Notes under the pieces: model-generated
Databases searched by the model: none
Seen by the model: only the letters and a program-made list of their open reading frames with translations
What the model was told of the DNA's origin: nothing
From: Leptobrachium leishanense
Taxonomy: Eukaryota; Chordata; Amphibia; Anura; Megophryidae
DNA: 64,000 bases
NCBI GenBank assembly: GCA_009667805.1
Contig: CM019063.1
Location: 409,982,626 to 410,046,625 of the forward strand
Direction of reading: 5' to 3'
Shown here: one piece after another, positions 55,230 to 64,000 of the stretch
Position numbering within the stretch: position 1 is the first letter of the stretch
Layout: each line of letters begins with the position of its first letter
Made by a program: the position numbers and the translations under genes

Positions 55230-55455
55230 ATATTACACCAGGAGGGCAGCCCTCACCCCTTACTAAGCATAGTGGGCAGGGGCTTCTTCAAGTCTATGAA
55301 TTTATGAGTTGGTGTGCTCTCCTCCTGGTTTATTATACTTTATATATCAGAGCCCTATTTATCTACAGTTTGGAGTGCCAGATTCCTCTATTGTTCCAAG
55401 TACATGTGGTGTTGACTTCCCTTGGTTCCTTGAGCTCCTGTCTGGAGAGAAAAAA
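55230..55455. other. Unassigned sequence between two Tc1-type elements
   Basis: Non-coding; no repeat family recognised. Confidence 0.4.
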
Positions 55456-55459
55456 TATA

Positions 55460-56336
55460 CAGGGTTATTCAAAGAGATTCGAAAAGTCACCGCACGTTCG
55501 GTGACTTTTCGTTCTCTTCAATTCGGTTCCTTTTGCCGATCCCATTTCGGTGACCCTGCTGTGTATTCAGCAAACACCACAGGGTCCCCGAATTGCAGGG
55601 AAAAGCTGCCGCAAACCCGACGAAAACGAACCGCAAAACCCAGCGAATGCACGCCGAAAACCCCCAAAACCATCTGGATTAACCCGTCGAAAAACCCGAG
55701 CAGGAGCCGATCACACACAGCCGAAGCAGCTGAGACCGCAGACGAGGCAGTGAATAAATTAGCAAAATAGTTTGTGTGAATGTGTGAAAATGAAACGCTG
55801 TTTGCAAAGAAACTACTGAGCGAAAATGTCTGAAATTTACACAGGAGGTCCAGGGAATGATAATAAAAAGGGCTGTTACAGAAAAAATAAATAAACTTAA
55901 AAAAAAAAAAAAAAAATTATTCAGAAAAATGCTTAAAGTATCCTAAAAAATCTATAAATAAAGAGACTCTTTACTGCAGAATTTTATAATGAACGGTTTA
56001 TTAGATATTGAATTAAAACGGGAATATTTTTAACATTGAAGCCTATGGGATTCTCCTGAATAAACCTGTCAAATGAAACCACCGAATGGCAGGGCATTTC
56101 GGGAACCTTTCACTGCTGGTTTGTGTTCTCTGAATAGCTGAAGCAGTGCTTTTTTATGGGGATTTCACTGCCCTCGAACAGGCACCAAACAGGCACTGTA
56201 TGTTCAGGCAATTCCCCAGGATTTGGCGAATTGCCTGCTCTCTGGATAGCCGAATGGCCAGGAAAGGTAACCGAACGCTGATTTTCAGCATTCGGTTACC
56301 TTTCTCAAGCAATTCGGAGCTCTTTGAATAACCCTG
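55460..56336. mobile_element. Tc1-type MITE, 877 bp
   Basis: The ends CAGGGTTATTCAAAGAG and CTCTTTGAATAACCCTG are perfect 17-bp inverted repeats, flanked by TA (55458-55459 and 56337-56338). There is no transposase. The interior matches, in reverse, the fragments at 27660-28272 and 61752-62900. Confidence 0.88.
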
Positions 56337-56339
56337 TAT

Positions 56340-56895
56340 AATTATTTTGGAAGGAATTTACTTGGAAGGAATAAATAAGCGTGGGCATCTCTATCAACTT
56401 TCTCCTTTGCTAACAATTGCTAGAAACCTGTCAGTCAAATATGCTATTTCTCTGACCCTTCCACTTGATTTGGGGTGCTGTCAATTATTCAATACACCTT
56501 TAACATTATTAGATTTGTTTATTTTTGTCATTTCAAATCTTATTAATAATTTTGGTAGATTTTTCCCCACAGTCTATGATGAATAGCATGTAGAAAATGC
56601 TGTTGCCCTGTAAATAATCATATTAAGGTCCGTTATACTTCAGGAGAGTTATATGGATTGGACCCTTGGAGCTGTCCACGGTGCTGGAAGAGTCTGTTCT
56701 TCCTCACAAACCTTTGATTTTGTTGACTTATACAAATTTATTGTGGATTCATTAAGTCTTTCTAATTCTAATAAATATATATGCTGCCTATCATATAATG
56801 ACCATGCAAACACTGCCCACCAATGAATATATTATACATGTTAGGAAAACCATGGAAAATAGCAAACCTACAAAGCACACATACAAATAGATAAA
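56340..56895. other. AT-rich unassigned sequence
   Basis: Nothing recognised beyond simple AT-rich DNA; short ORFs look random. Confidence 0.4.
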
Positions 56896-56897
56896 GA

Positions 56898-57300
56898 CAG
56901 TGTTTTTTTTTTGGCGGTATGCGCCGGTACGCCGTACCAGCACCTCATCGCCAGCCGCCTTTTAATTTTTGACAGCTCCAGTATCGGACTCTCGGAGTCC
57001 GAACCCGGAGCTGTCTCGGCGGCGGAGGGGCAGATCCAGTGCCTGCCCCGTTCTTTCCTTCAACGAGTGGACGCCTGCATGGATATCTGCTGCTCGCCTG
57101 GGATCCATCCTCCAGCCAGCCGCGCTCGAGATCGCAGAGTTCACGTGGACTCCACGATCTAGCGAGATCACGGCTGGCTGGAGGAGGGATCCCAGGCGAG
57201 CGGCAGATATCCATGCAGGCGGCCAGTCGTTGAAGGAAAGAACGCGGCGGCTGCTGGATCCGCCCCTCTGCAATGACTCGGAGGGGCCTGGCCGCCTGGC
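56898..57300. mobile_element. hAT-like terminus with large palindrome
   Basis: Begins CAGTGTTTTTTTTTTGG followed by GCGGTATGCGCCGGTACGCC, a hAT-like end. At 57025-57268 lies a near-continuous hairpin: GAGGGGCAGATCC pairs with GGATCCGCCCCTC, GTTCTTTCCTTCAACGA with TCGTTGAAGGAAAGAAC, and GCATGGATATCTGC with GCAGATATCCATGC; the centre is GAGTTCACGTGGACTC. A smaller hairpin precedes it at 56971-57019. No right end was found. Confidence 0.6.
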
Positions 57301-58205
57301 AGAGGTGAGCTGGGGCAATATATCCATTTGAGCTGGCCTGGGCGAATATATCTATGTGCGAGCTGGCCTGGGGCAATATATCCATGTGTGAGCTGGTCTG
57401 TGGCAATATACCCATGCGAGCTGGTCTGGGGCAATATATCCATGTGTGAGCTGGTCTGGTGCAATATATCCATGTGTGAGCTGGCCTGGGGCAATATATC
57501 CATGCGTGAGCTGGTCTGGGGCAATATATCCATGCGTGAGCTGTTCTGGGGCAATATATCCATGCCGGAGCTGGTCTGGGGCAATATATCCATGTGTGAG
57601 CTGGTCTGGGGCAATATATCCATGTGAGCTGGCCTGGCGCAATATATCCATGTGTGAGCTGGCCTGGGGCAATATATTCATGTGTGAGCTGGCCTGGGGC
57701 AATATGCCCATGTGAGCTGGTCTGGGGCAATATACCCATGTGAGCTGGGGCAATATATCCATGTGAGCTGGTCTGGGGCAATATATCCATGTGAGCTGGT
57801 CTGAGGCAATATATCCATGTGAGCTGGCCTGGGGCAATACACCCATGTGAGCTGGCCTGGGGCAATACAACCATGTGAGCTGGCCTGGGGCAATACAACC
57901 ATGTGAGCTGGCCTGGGGCAATACACCAATGTGAGCTGGCCTGGGGCAATATATCCATGTGAGCTGGTCTGGGGCAATATATCCATGTGAGCTGGTCTGG
58001 TGCAATATATCCACGTGAGCTGGTCTGGTGCATTATATCCATGTGAGCTGGCCTGGGGCAATATATCCATGTGAGCTGGGGCAATATTTCCATGTGAGCT
58101 GGGGCAGTATATCTATGTGAGCTGTGGCACATGGATATATTGCCCCCAGCTCACACATGGATATATTTATCCATGTGTGAGCTGGGGGCAATATATCCAT
58201 GTGTG
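57300..58205 (+). repeat. 28-30-bp minisatellite, about 28 units, with terminal inversion
   Basis: The unit is GAGCTGGTCTGGGGCAATAT plus ATCCATGT, with an optional GT. Variants alternate GGCCTGG/GGTCTGG and CAATATATCC/CAATACACCC. At 58128-58203 the last unit is inverted, making a 76-bp palindrome with near-perfect 38-base arms. ORFs on both strands are products of the repeat. Confidence 0.92.
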
Positions 58206-58244
58206 AGCTGGGGGCAATATATCCAGTGTGAACTTGGTGTGATC

Positions 58245-58720
58245 CTTTCTACATCCCTCATGACTAATTTTTCAAACACCTTTATCTCATCAGAGATCAT
58301 ATGGCGTGGAAAAAATTTTGACTTGTTTTTTAAATTAGTATGTACAGTGGTGGTGTTATTTATCAAAATCTCCCTTTCTATTGGTTGTTTTAAAAAATAT
58401 TTTTTCAAGCTGAGTTTGCGCTTAAACCTCTGTAAATCAATATACACTCCGAACTTGTCCACAGGGTTGGTAGGGGCGAACTTAAGACCTTTATTGAGGA
58501 CATTAATTTCCGTTCTTGTTAGATTTTTATCACTTAAGTTAAATATTCCTCTTAGAGGGATCATCTCCTTTCTCTCTTTCCTCTTCCGTAGCTGTTTTCC
58601 GGCTCTCTTACCTCTTCTGGTTTTTCCCAGGGTCTTTTTTGCCCTCCCCCTCTTTCTAATCTTAAATCCAGATCTCTGTGTTCCCCTTGTCTGTTGTTCT
58701 TGTTTATGGGGTCCTCCCAA
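58245..58720 (-). pseudogene. PLE C RT ORF, N-terminal part
   Basis: Overlaps ORF1 in the -1 frame, as in the other two copies. Reads GKTRRGKRAGKQLRKRKERK, GIFNLSDKNLTRTEINVLNK, FFPRHMISDEIKVFEKLVMR, then leaves PLE sequence. The ATG found in the other copies reads CTG here (TLGKTRRGK). Truncated before all RT catalytic motifs. Confidence 0.75.
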
Positions 58721-59709
58721 AAAACCTCCTCCTCATGATTTTCGCTTAAAACTGTGAATCTATTGGACAGTGGTATGTCACTGTCTGCTTTTTCTCTTTC
58801 GCTCCTTTTTGGGGTGGGGTTGAGTGACCATTTACTAGACGAGCTCTGGTGATAACCCTGTTGTCTATCTGAATCCTGGTTAGACCTATAAGGTCTATCC
58901 CATGGTTCTCTTCCATTCTCTCTACGGCGATAGTATGATTGTCTATCTGGATAGTTATCTTGATGAGCCCTCTGATACGGAGCTCTATAAGTGTTGTTGT
59001 TTCTTAATCGAGAATCTCCATATCTTTGGTAGTTGTTACTCCTCCAATTATTTCGATAGTGTTCCCTATCATTGCCTCTATTATCCCATACTGGGTTTCT
59101 CTCTGGCCACCTATTGTTGTTGGACGTTGTTACCCTTCTCTCAATATAATCGGAATCCGTTCTTTTTTCATCATATATTTTATGAACATTTCCTCTCCTA
59201 TAATCTTCTACATCACGTTCATATTTACGTTTTTTTATCACTAGGACTTCTTTTTCTATTTTTTCTAACTTCTCTCCTAGTGTATTATGAATGTCTGTAA
59301 GTTCTTCTCTGGAGTACTCTTGTTCAACCTGTTTGGACAATTGATCAACTAGACCATTAATTTTAGGAAGCTTTTCTTTTCTTTTTTGGATAACATAATC
59401 CATCATAGAAATCGCGAACCCTTCTAGCAGAATATTCCACCCGGAAATAAATTCTGGGTCATCCTTATCTGATGACGGGGTTTTATGAAATCTTAAACCT
59501 CTTGGAGTATTCTTATCCTTTTTATATTTTTCTAAAGTAGCTATCTCCAATTTTATTTTCGCTTCTTTAATTAAATTTTTTTCAAGGTCTATTAATGGTC
59601 TTTTATTGTTATCACTATTTGATTCTTTTAGTTGTGAAGAAACAAATGTGCCTTCCAACGTGGATTCTACATTATTACCAATTCTATTCCTATATTCTAA
59701 GAGAGACAT
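58561..59709 (-). CDS. PLE C ORF1 (function unknown)
   Basis: About 382 residues from the ATG of MSLLEYRNRIGN (59709), with an open frame back to 59730, ending GRGKRERR and TGA/TAA at 58561-58563. Layout matches PLE B ORF1: acidic/basic helical N-terminus, KKRKYERDVEDYRRGN, an Arg/Asn/Tyr-rich middle, then VPLSNRFTVL-like (IPLSNRFTVLSENHEEEVFW) tail. No stops or shifts. Conservation of an intact ORF in separate copies argues that the protein was needed for mobility. Confidence 0.72.
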   Translation of the reverse strand: MSLLEYRNRIGNNVESTLEGTFVSSQLKESNSDNNKRPLIDLEKNLIKEAKIKLEIATLEKYKKDKNTPRGLRFHKTPSSDKDDPEFISGWNILLEGFAISMMDYVIQKRKEKLPKINGLVDQLSKQVEQEYSREELTDIHNTLGEKLEKIEKEVLVIKKRKYERDVEDYRRGNVHKIYDEKRTDSDYIERRVTTSNNNRWPERNPVWDNRGNDREHYRNNWRSNNYQRYGDSRLRNNNTYRAPYQRAHQDNYPDRQSYYRRRENGREPWDRPYRSNQDSDRQQGYHQSSSSKWSLNPTPKRSEREKADSDIPLSNRFTVLSENHEEEVFWEDPINKNNRQGEHRDLDLRLERGGGQKRPWEKPEEVREPENSYGRGKRERR

Positions 59710-60373
59710 ATTCAGGCAGCCAAATGTCAATGGGGGAATTTACAATCCCAACAATCAAATACAGAAAGAATGAAAAGGCGCCCGAACCCGCACCACCACC
59801 AACCAACCAACGCCAAACCAGAAATTCCAGTGTTCTCCCCCAAACCAGTGAAAATGACAAAGATAATGGTACGTATCTGGTGGCGCGAAAACAATCGCCA
59901 ATTGGTAGCTGATGGTTCCCTTAGTTCATTACATCCATGTGGAGTATATGAAAGAAAATAAACAATATATAGTGCAGATGGTTTTAACACATAAAACAAG
60001 AAGTTATATACTGTTCCACTCACAAATTGTAGAGCCCAAGCACTGGCTCTAAGTGGATCAAAGCTCTTGGGTACTTGACTTCTCCGCTTCTAAAGGTGAC
60101 CCACACCTTATAGAAATTTCATGGGATATGAAAAAGAAAAACCAGACAACCTCCTTGTGCAGATCTTCCACAGATGAAATACCATAAAATAAACAAAGCC
60201 AGTCAACTCACATTTGTTGGAGCTATGGACCAAGCTCTAGGTATGTGTGCCTCAGGACTTATTTATAGGTAAAGCCCAAACACCTTCTTTTAGAAATCCA
60301 GAACAGCGGGGAAAGTTTCAAAATTAAAATATTTATTTAAAACATAAATAAAATTACTGGCTCAGCCAGGAGA

Positions 60374-60414
60374 CCAGGACGCGTTTCGCCAGACGTGCTG
60401 GCTTCATCAGCTGG
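60374..60414 (-). ncRNA. Type I hammerhead ribozyme in PLE C
   Basis: Minus strand: CCAG, CTGATGA, stem II GCCAG-CACGT-CTGGC, GAAA, stem III ACGCGT, cleavage triplet GTC, then CTGG pairing with CCAG. This is the most canonical of the ribozymes here (GTC triplet, perfect stems I and II). Confidence 0.87.
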
Positions 60415-60699
60415 TTTACAGACTGGTTTGTGATCTCTCTCTTATATAGTTAGCCATTTGACAATTAAAATCCCCACATGTTCCAAATTACTTCATCAGC
60501 GTGCATTGTCCCAAAACCGCATCTCCGGCGGTGGAACCGAAGCCGCCATCTTGCGCATGCGCTCTAATGTCATATGCGTTCCATCTTGCGTGTCACGCCG
60601 GATTCCGGAAGTTACTTGCGTTCCACCTCATATGTCGCTTTAAATCTTCGTGCGGATATCGGTACTACGGTTTTCCATTTTGAATTGGTGTACAAAAAC

Positions 60700-61750
60700 T
60701 CTCAAACAGGGATAAACCAAAAAGCAAATTAGGATACAGGTTTTCAAACCCATTAAATCTTCCCCAACTCTATCTCATGGAGGAATATGGAAGATGTCAC
60801 TATGGACAAGGACCGATGTATATTCTCCCATATAAATAATTGCCTATAGCAATAATAAATAATTGCCTATAGCAAAATATACTGATGTGAAATACACCTA
60901 TTTAGTGAACCATAACATTGAATCATATTAATAAAATTTCTATTCCTTCTAAAAATATGTCACCAATTATCTTTAATTAAAGTGCTAGTCTTAAGTGTTT
61001 GTGCAAATTTAAACAGTCTTCTTAGAGTATCCTGCATATATATAGCTAACAAAAATATCTAAAAAGTTAGCAACAGTTTCTTTCCGATGGCATTTGAGGA
61101 TGATTGGGTTATCCATACAGATATAAATAATTCAAGACCTATTACATTTATAGTTCACATAAATAGCCAGTGGGTCCTAATTGATATTAAAGAATGCCCA
61201 AATACATATAACAAAGAAACAATATTAAATCACGGCAACAGTAGTGGAGGCCATTCATTTTCCAGCTATGACCATTAATAGTGCTTTGAAATGTTATTGT
61301 CAGTTAGTTTATTGTGAAAATAGAGAGACGAAATGTCAGGTCAGATAAATAATAGATGAAGACTGTGCTTAAATAGGTACAAATGCTCATCAAATGCAAA
61401 CGCATTGAATCGTATGCTCCAACTGGAGCATTTTACATTTATATTTAAGCACAAGAGTGCATATTTATAGAATAAATTTGCTAACTAATTTGTAATAACA
61501 ATAATTAAGCAGCAGTTAATAAAAATAATAATATAGTAAATACATTTGGAGAATCCATGCAGAAGGGAATGTACAAGTCACACAATGCACAGTATGGGCA
61601 TCAATCAATCAATAATAAAGATTACATAGTTCATGGACCTGGAGCTGAGGATTTATCCATCCCTCATAGTGAATCTGCCCTTTCACTCTCCCCATGCTCC
61701 TGACCAATTCTGTTTACAGAGATCACAGCCTGAAAACGCAGTATTCACCA
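60700..61750. other. AT-rich sequence, no gene seen
   Basis: Probably includes PLE 3'-UTR-like material near 60700-60900 (TTGCCTATAGCAATAATAAA duplicated). A 63-codon plus-strand ORF at 61087-61278 has no recognisable domain. Confidence 0.4.
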
Positions 61751-61751
61751 A

Positions 61752-62900
61752 AGGGGTTTTTCAAAGAGCCGAACTTGCCACCGAATTGCTCTGAACAGTG
61801 CATTTTCCCTTACAGTGCAAAATCATGGCAATTTGGCTATTCAAAAAGCTGGCAATTCGCCAAATATTGGCGAATTGCCAGCGAAATACGGTGCAATTCG
61901 GCGGCAGTGTAATTCCCCATAGTGAAGTAATGGGTAATCTATTCAGAGAACGCCAAACAGCACCGAAAAGTTGGCAAAATTCCCAGATATCCTGTGGTGT
62001 CGTTCGACGGGTTTAAACCGGCAAATCCCATAGGTTTCAATGTAAAAAAAAAATCAGTTTTTATAAAATTTTTATTCAACCATTTGTTCTTTTCATTTGC
62101 AGCAAAAAGTCTTTTTATTAGTTTGTTTTTTAGAATTTTTAGGCATTTTTCTGGATTTTTTTCTGTGACATTTTTGATTCTGATATTTTTTATTTTTTTA
62201 TGGCGTTATCTTTTATTATTCTGTAACAGACCTTTTTATTGTTATTCATAGGACCTTATATATTATTTCCATGCATTTTCATGCATCGGTTTGTTTTAAA
62301 CGCCTTTTAAAAATTGCCGTGTTTTTTTGTTTTGTTTTTAACCCGTTTGATAGCTTGTCGGCTTTTCTCAGTGGTGTTTGGCATCTGGCCGGAGGCATTC
62401 CCTATGTTCGGCGGGTCGTCGGCTGCATTCGGCGGTTTGCGGCTGTGTTCGGTGGTTTATCGGATGCATTCAGCGGATCTGTTTGGCGCACTTCGGGGAC
62501 CCTGCGGTGAATTCAGCATTTTTTTAAAAATTGCCAATTTTTTTTTTCTGTAACAGACCTTTTTATTATTATTCCTAGGATCTTCTATATTATTTCCAGG
62601 CATTTCCATGAAGCAGTTTTTTTGCAAACAGTTTTTAAAATTTGCTGGGTTTTGTTCATTTATTTTTAACCTGGCTGCTTGTTGGCTTTTTTTGGCAGGT
62701 CGTCGGCTTTTTTTGGATTGATTCGGTGTTTTCGCAGCAGATTGTCACATTGCATTCTGCGTTTTTTCACCAGTTTTTTGATTCGTTCAGCGGTTTTGCT
62801 GTGGTTTTTCAGATACATTCGGCAGGTCGATCCACTGCACTTCGGGAATCCTGCAGTCGGCGAACTGAACTCGCCGATGTGCGTCGAATGAATAACCCCT
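61752..62900. mobile_element. Diverged relative of the Tc1-type MITE
   Basis: Ends AGGGGTTTTTCAAAGAG and CGAATGAATAACCCCT are similar but not identical to the termini at 55460 and 56336. Shared interior phrases include TTCAGAGAACGCCAAACAGC and CCCATAGGTTTCAATGT. No clear TA duplication. Interior repeats of TCGGCGG type at about 62390-62480. Confidence 0.6.
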
Positions 62901-62904
62901 CAAG

Positions 62905-63235
62905 ATCAACAGCATAGAGTGAAAGCCATAACAGAGTGAGAGTTATTAAGTTCAGGATCTGGAAAGCACGAATAAGTGAGTAGCTAGGAATCCAGCTCAC
63001 TAACAGCTGTCGTGGTTCAAAGCTGAACGATAAAGACCACAATAGATTTGAAAAAAAAGCTAACTCTTTTTTTAGAATCAGATCTGGACGGGCCATCACA
63101 GGGGCAAAAATATAACAAACCACAAGAAACCTTCAAATGCTGAGACCTTGGTTCCTTGAATCAGATGTGGCTGTGGCACCTTGCCTCCAGCTCTTCGTGT
63201 TATGTATTGGATTTCTCCACTTTCACACACATGTA
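62905..63235. other. Unassigned sequence
   Basis: No coding or repeat feature recognised. Confidence 0.4.
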
Positions 63236-63237
63236 TT

Positions 63238-63560
63238 TGCATTATTATTATTATTATATTATTATACAGGCATTTATACTGCGCCAACATATTCCGCAGC
63301 ACTTTACAATAGGGGAGCACAAACTGGAGACGTACATGATACATAATGAAAAGATGACCCTGCCCGTAGGATAACTGTCCAGGTAGTACAGCACTTAACC
63401 AAGTGCTCAGTCAGACATCCCGTGAGCTTACAATCTACGGGACTGGGGTAGGTGAAACAGATAGGAGCAGGGGGAATGTGAGTATTGGTTAGCAGGACAG
63501 CATAGGAAGAACCATAAGCCTGGGCTTAGTGAGAGTAATTAGAGAGAGAAGTGGAGACAA
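63238..63560 (+). repeat. Old dispersed repeat, copy 2
   Basis: TTATTATTATTATTATATTA, then CATATTCCGCAGCACTTTAC and GAGCTTACAATCTACGGGAC, in the same order as the copy at 30108-30490. Confidence 0.6.
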
Positions 63561-63816
63561 CTGGAAGAGAGACCTGAAATTATGGACCTGCCCTGGGTGG
63601 GAGGATGGATGGGGAGGGTTGGGTGGGACAGCAGAGGGGAAGGAGCCATGCAGTCTGTCTTGTGTGTGTGTGTTTAGAGAAGCTAAATATATTTAATTAC
63701 ATTGACTTATGATAGGTGTCCTTTATAGGGAACTCAAAAGAGTTGGAGCTGGTAACTGGACATTGGAGATCCATAACTTACATTTTGAAGTTGGTGTTAT
63801 AGATGTCATCTTAGAT

Positions 63817-63953
63817 CAGGAGTCAGAAACCTTGGCAACCCAGATGTTTTGGAACTACATTCTCCATGATGCTCAGTTACTCATTAGATTGTCTGAGTCT
63901 CATAGGGAAATGTAGTTCTAAAACAACAGGAGGGCCAAGGTTGCTGACTTCTA
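63817..63953. mobile_element. Short hAT-like MITE, 137 bp
   Basis: CAGGAGTCAGAAACCTTGGC at the left pairs with the reverse of CCAAGGTTGCTGACTTCTA at the right; inverted similarity extends about 42 bases (GAACTACATT / AATGTAGTTC). Flanks TCTTAGAT and CCTTGGAT could be a decayed 8-bp duplication. Confidence 0.55.
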
Positions 63954-64000
63954 CCTTGGATGCAGCAGTGAAAATGAGATGGAAAGTGAATGAGGTATCA

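Larger units (their letters stand above)
58245..60700 (-). mobile_element. Penelope-like element C, 5' half with terminal repeat
   Basis: In sense order: a CpG-rich segment with GCGCATGCGCAAGATGGCGG (about 60565-60545), the hammerhead (60414-60374), an AT-rich leader, ORF1 and the first part of the RT ORF, ending at TTCTACATCC (about 58245), where minisatellite begins. The CpG-rich segment also occurs in PLE 20033-27546 at about 21995. The 5' limit near 60700 is approximate. Confidence 0.8.

Noticed and set aside
57309..58205. Short regular repeats resembling CRISPR, and ORFs of up to 395 codons
   Set aside because: Head-to-tail minisatellite with no spacers; ORFs on both strands follow from the unit sequence.
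61087..61278. 63-codon plus-strand ORF
   Set aside because: No recognisable domain, no clear splice sites and AT-rich surroundings; likely chance.

Overview
The window is vertebrate nuclear DNA, most probably from an anuran amphibian. This is inferred from the repeat repertoire: three L1/Tx1-type LINEs, Penelope-like elements (PLEs) with GIY-YIG endonuclease and hammerhead ribozymes, a chromodomain Ty3/gypsy element, and piggyBac, PIF/Harbinger, hAT and Tc1 transposons. I cannot name the species. There are no bacterial genes, rRNAs, tRNAs or CRISPR arrays. Almost all coding capacity belongs to transposable elements; the only host-gene candidates are two phase-compatible minus-strand exons near 29-31 kb.

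Region 1 (1-28682) reads as one piggyBac element filled with nested insertions. An L1 (to 13586) splits its transposase gene. Inside that L1 lies the 3' part of a gag-like LTR element (3' LTR 7502-8049), and inside that element's ORF lies a complete Ty3/gypsy chromovirus (542-6343, target duplication CTAAG). The piggyBac 3' half carries 385-bp tandem repeats, then a Harbinger (16194-18438, TTA duplication) that itself contains a hAT (16770-18308, 8-bp duplication). A further hAT-type composite starts at 18720. It contains a PLE (20033-27546, 13-bp duplication), and that PLE's ribozyme-bearing terminal repeat is split by a LINE (22309-27123) with seven 119-bp monomers at its 5' end and a 2A-like motif in its ORF. 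The piggyBac sequence resumes at 28562 and ends in TTAA.

Region 2 (28683-32100) is the least repetitive stretch. It holds the exon pair, one old dispersed repeat and a hAT-like fragment.

Region 3 (32100-55230) is a PLE, L1 and Tc1 complex. A full-length plus-strand L1 (32839-38636; one stop codon in ORF2) sits in a minus-strand PLE. A 2.36-kb segment (PLE, unique DNA and part of a Tc1 transposon) is present as inverted copies at 40304-50267 and 51608-53970. The left copy carries a full-length minus-strand L1 (41971-49557) that the right copy lacks, and that L1 carries an 812-bp ribozyme-bearing insertion. The right copy runs into a complete Tc1 transposon with an uninterrupted DD34E transposase (53641-55226).

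Region 4 (55230-64000) has a Tc1-type MITE, a strong hairpin and 28-30-bp minisatellite (56.9-58.2 kb), a third PLE 5' half with an intact-looking ribozyme (58.2-60.7 kb), and more MITEs.

Many frameshifts in unrelated elements fall at one-base contractions of short homopolymers while the Ty3 LTRs are almost identical, so some ORF damage may be assembly error. All calls rest on reading the sequence and family knowledge; no searches were run.
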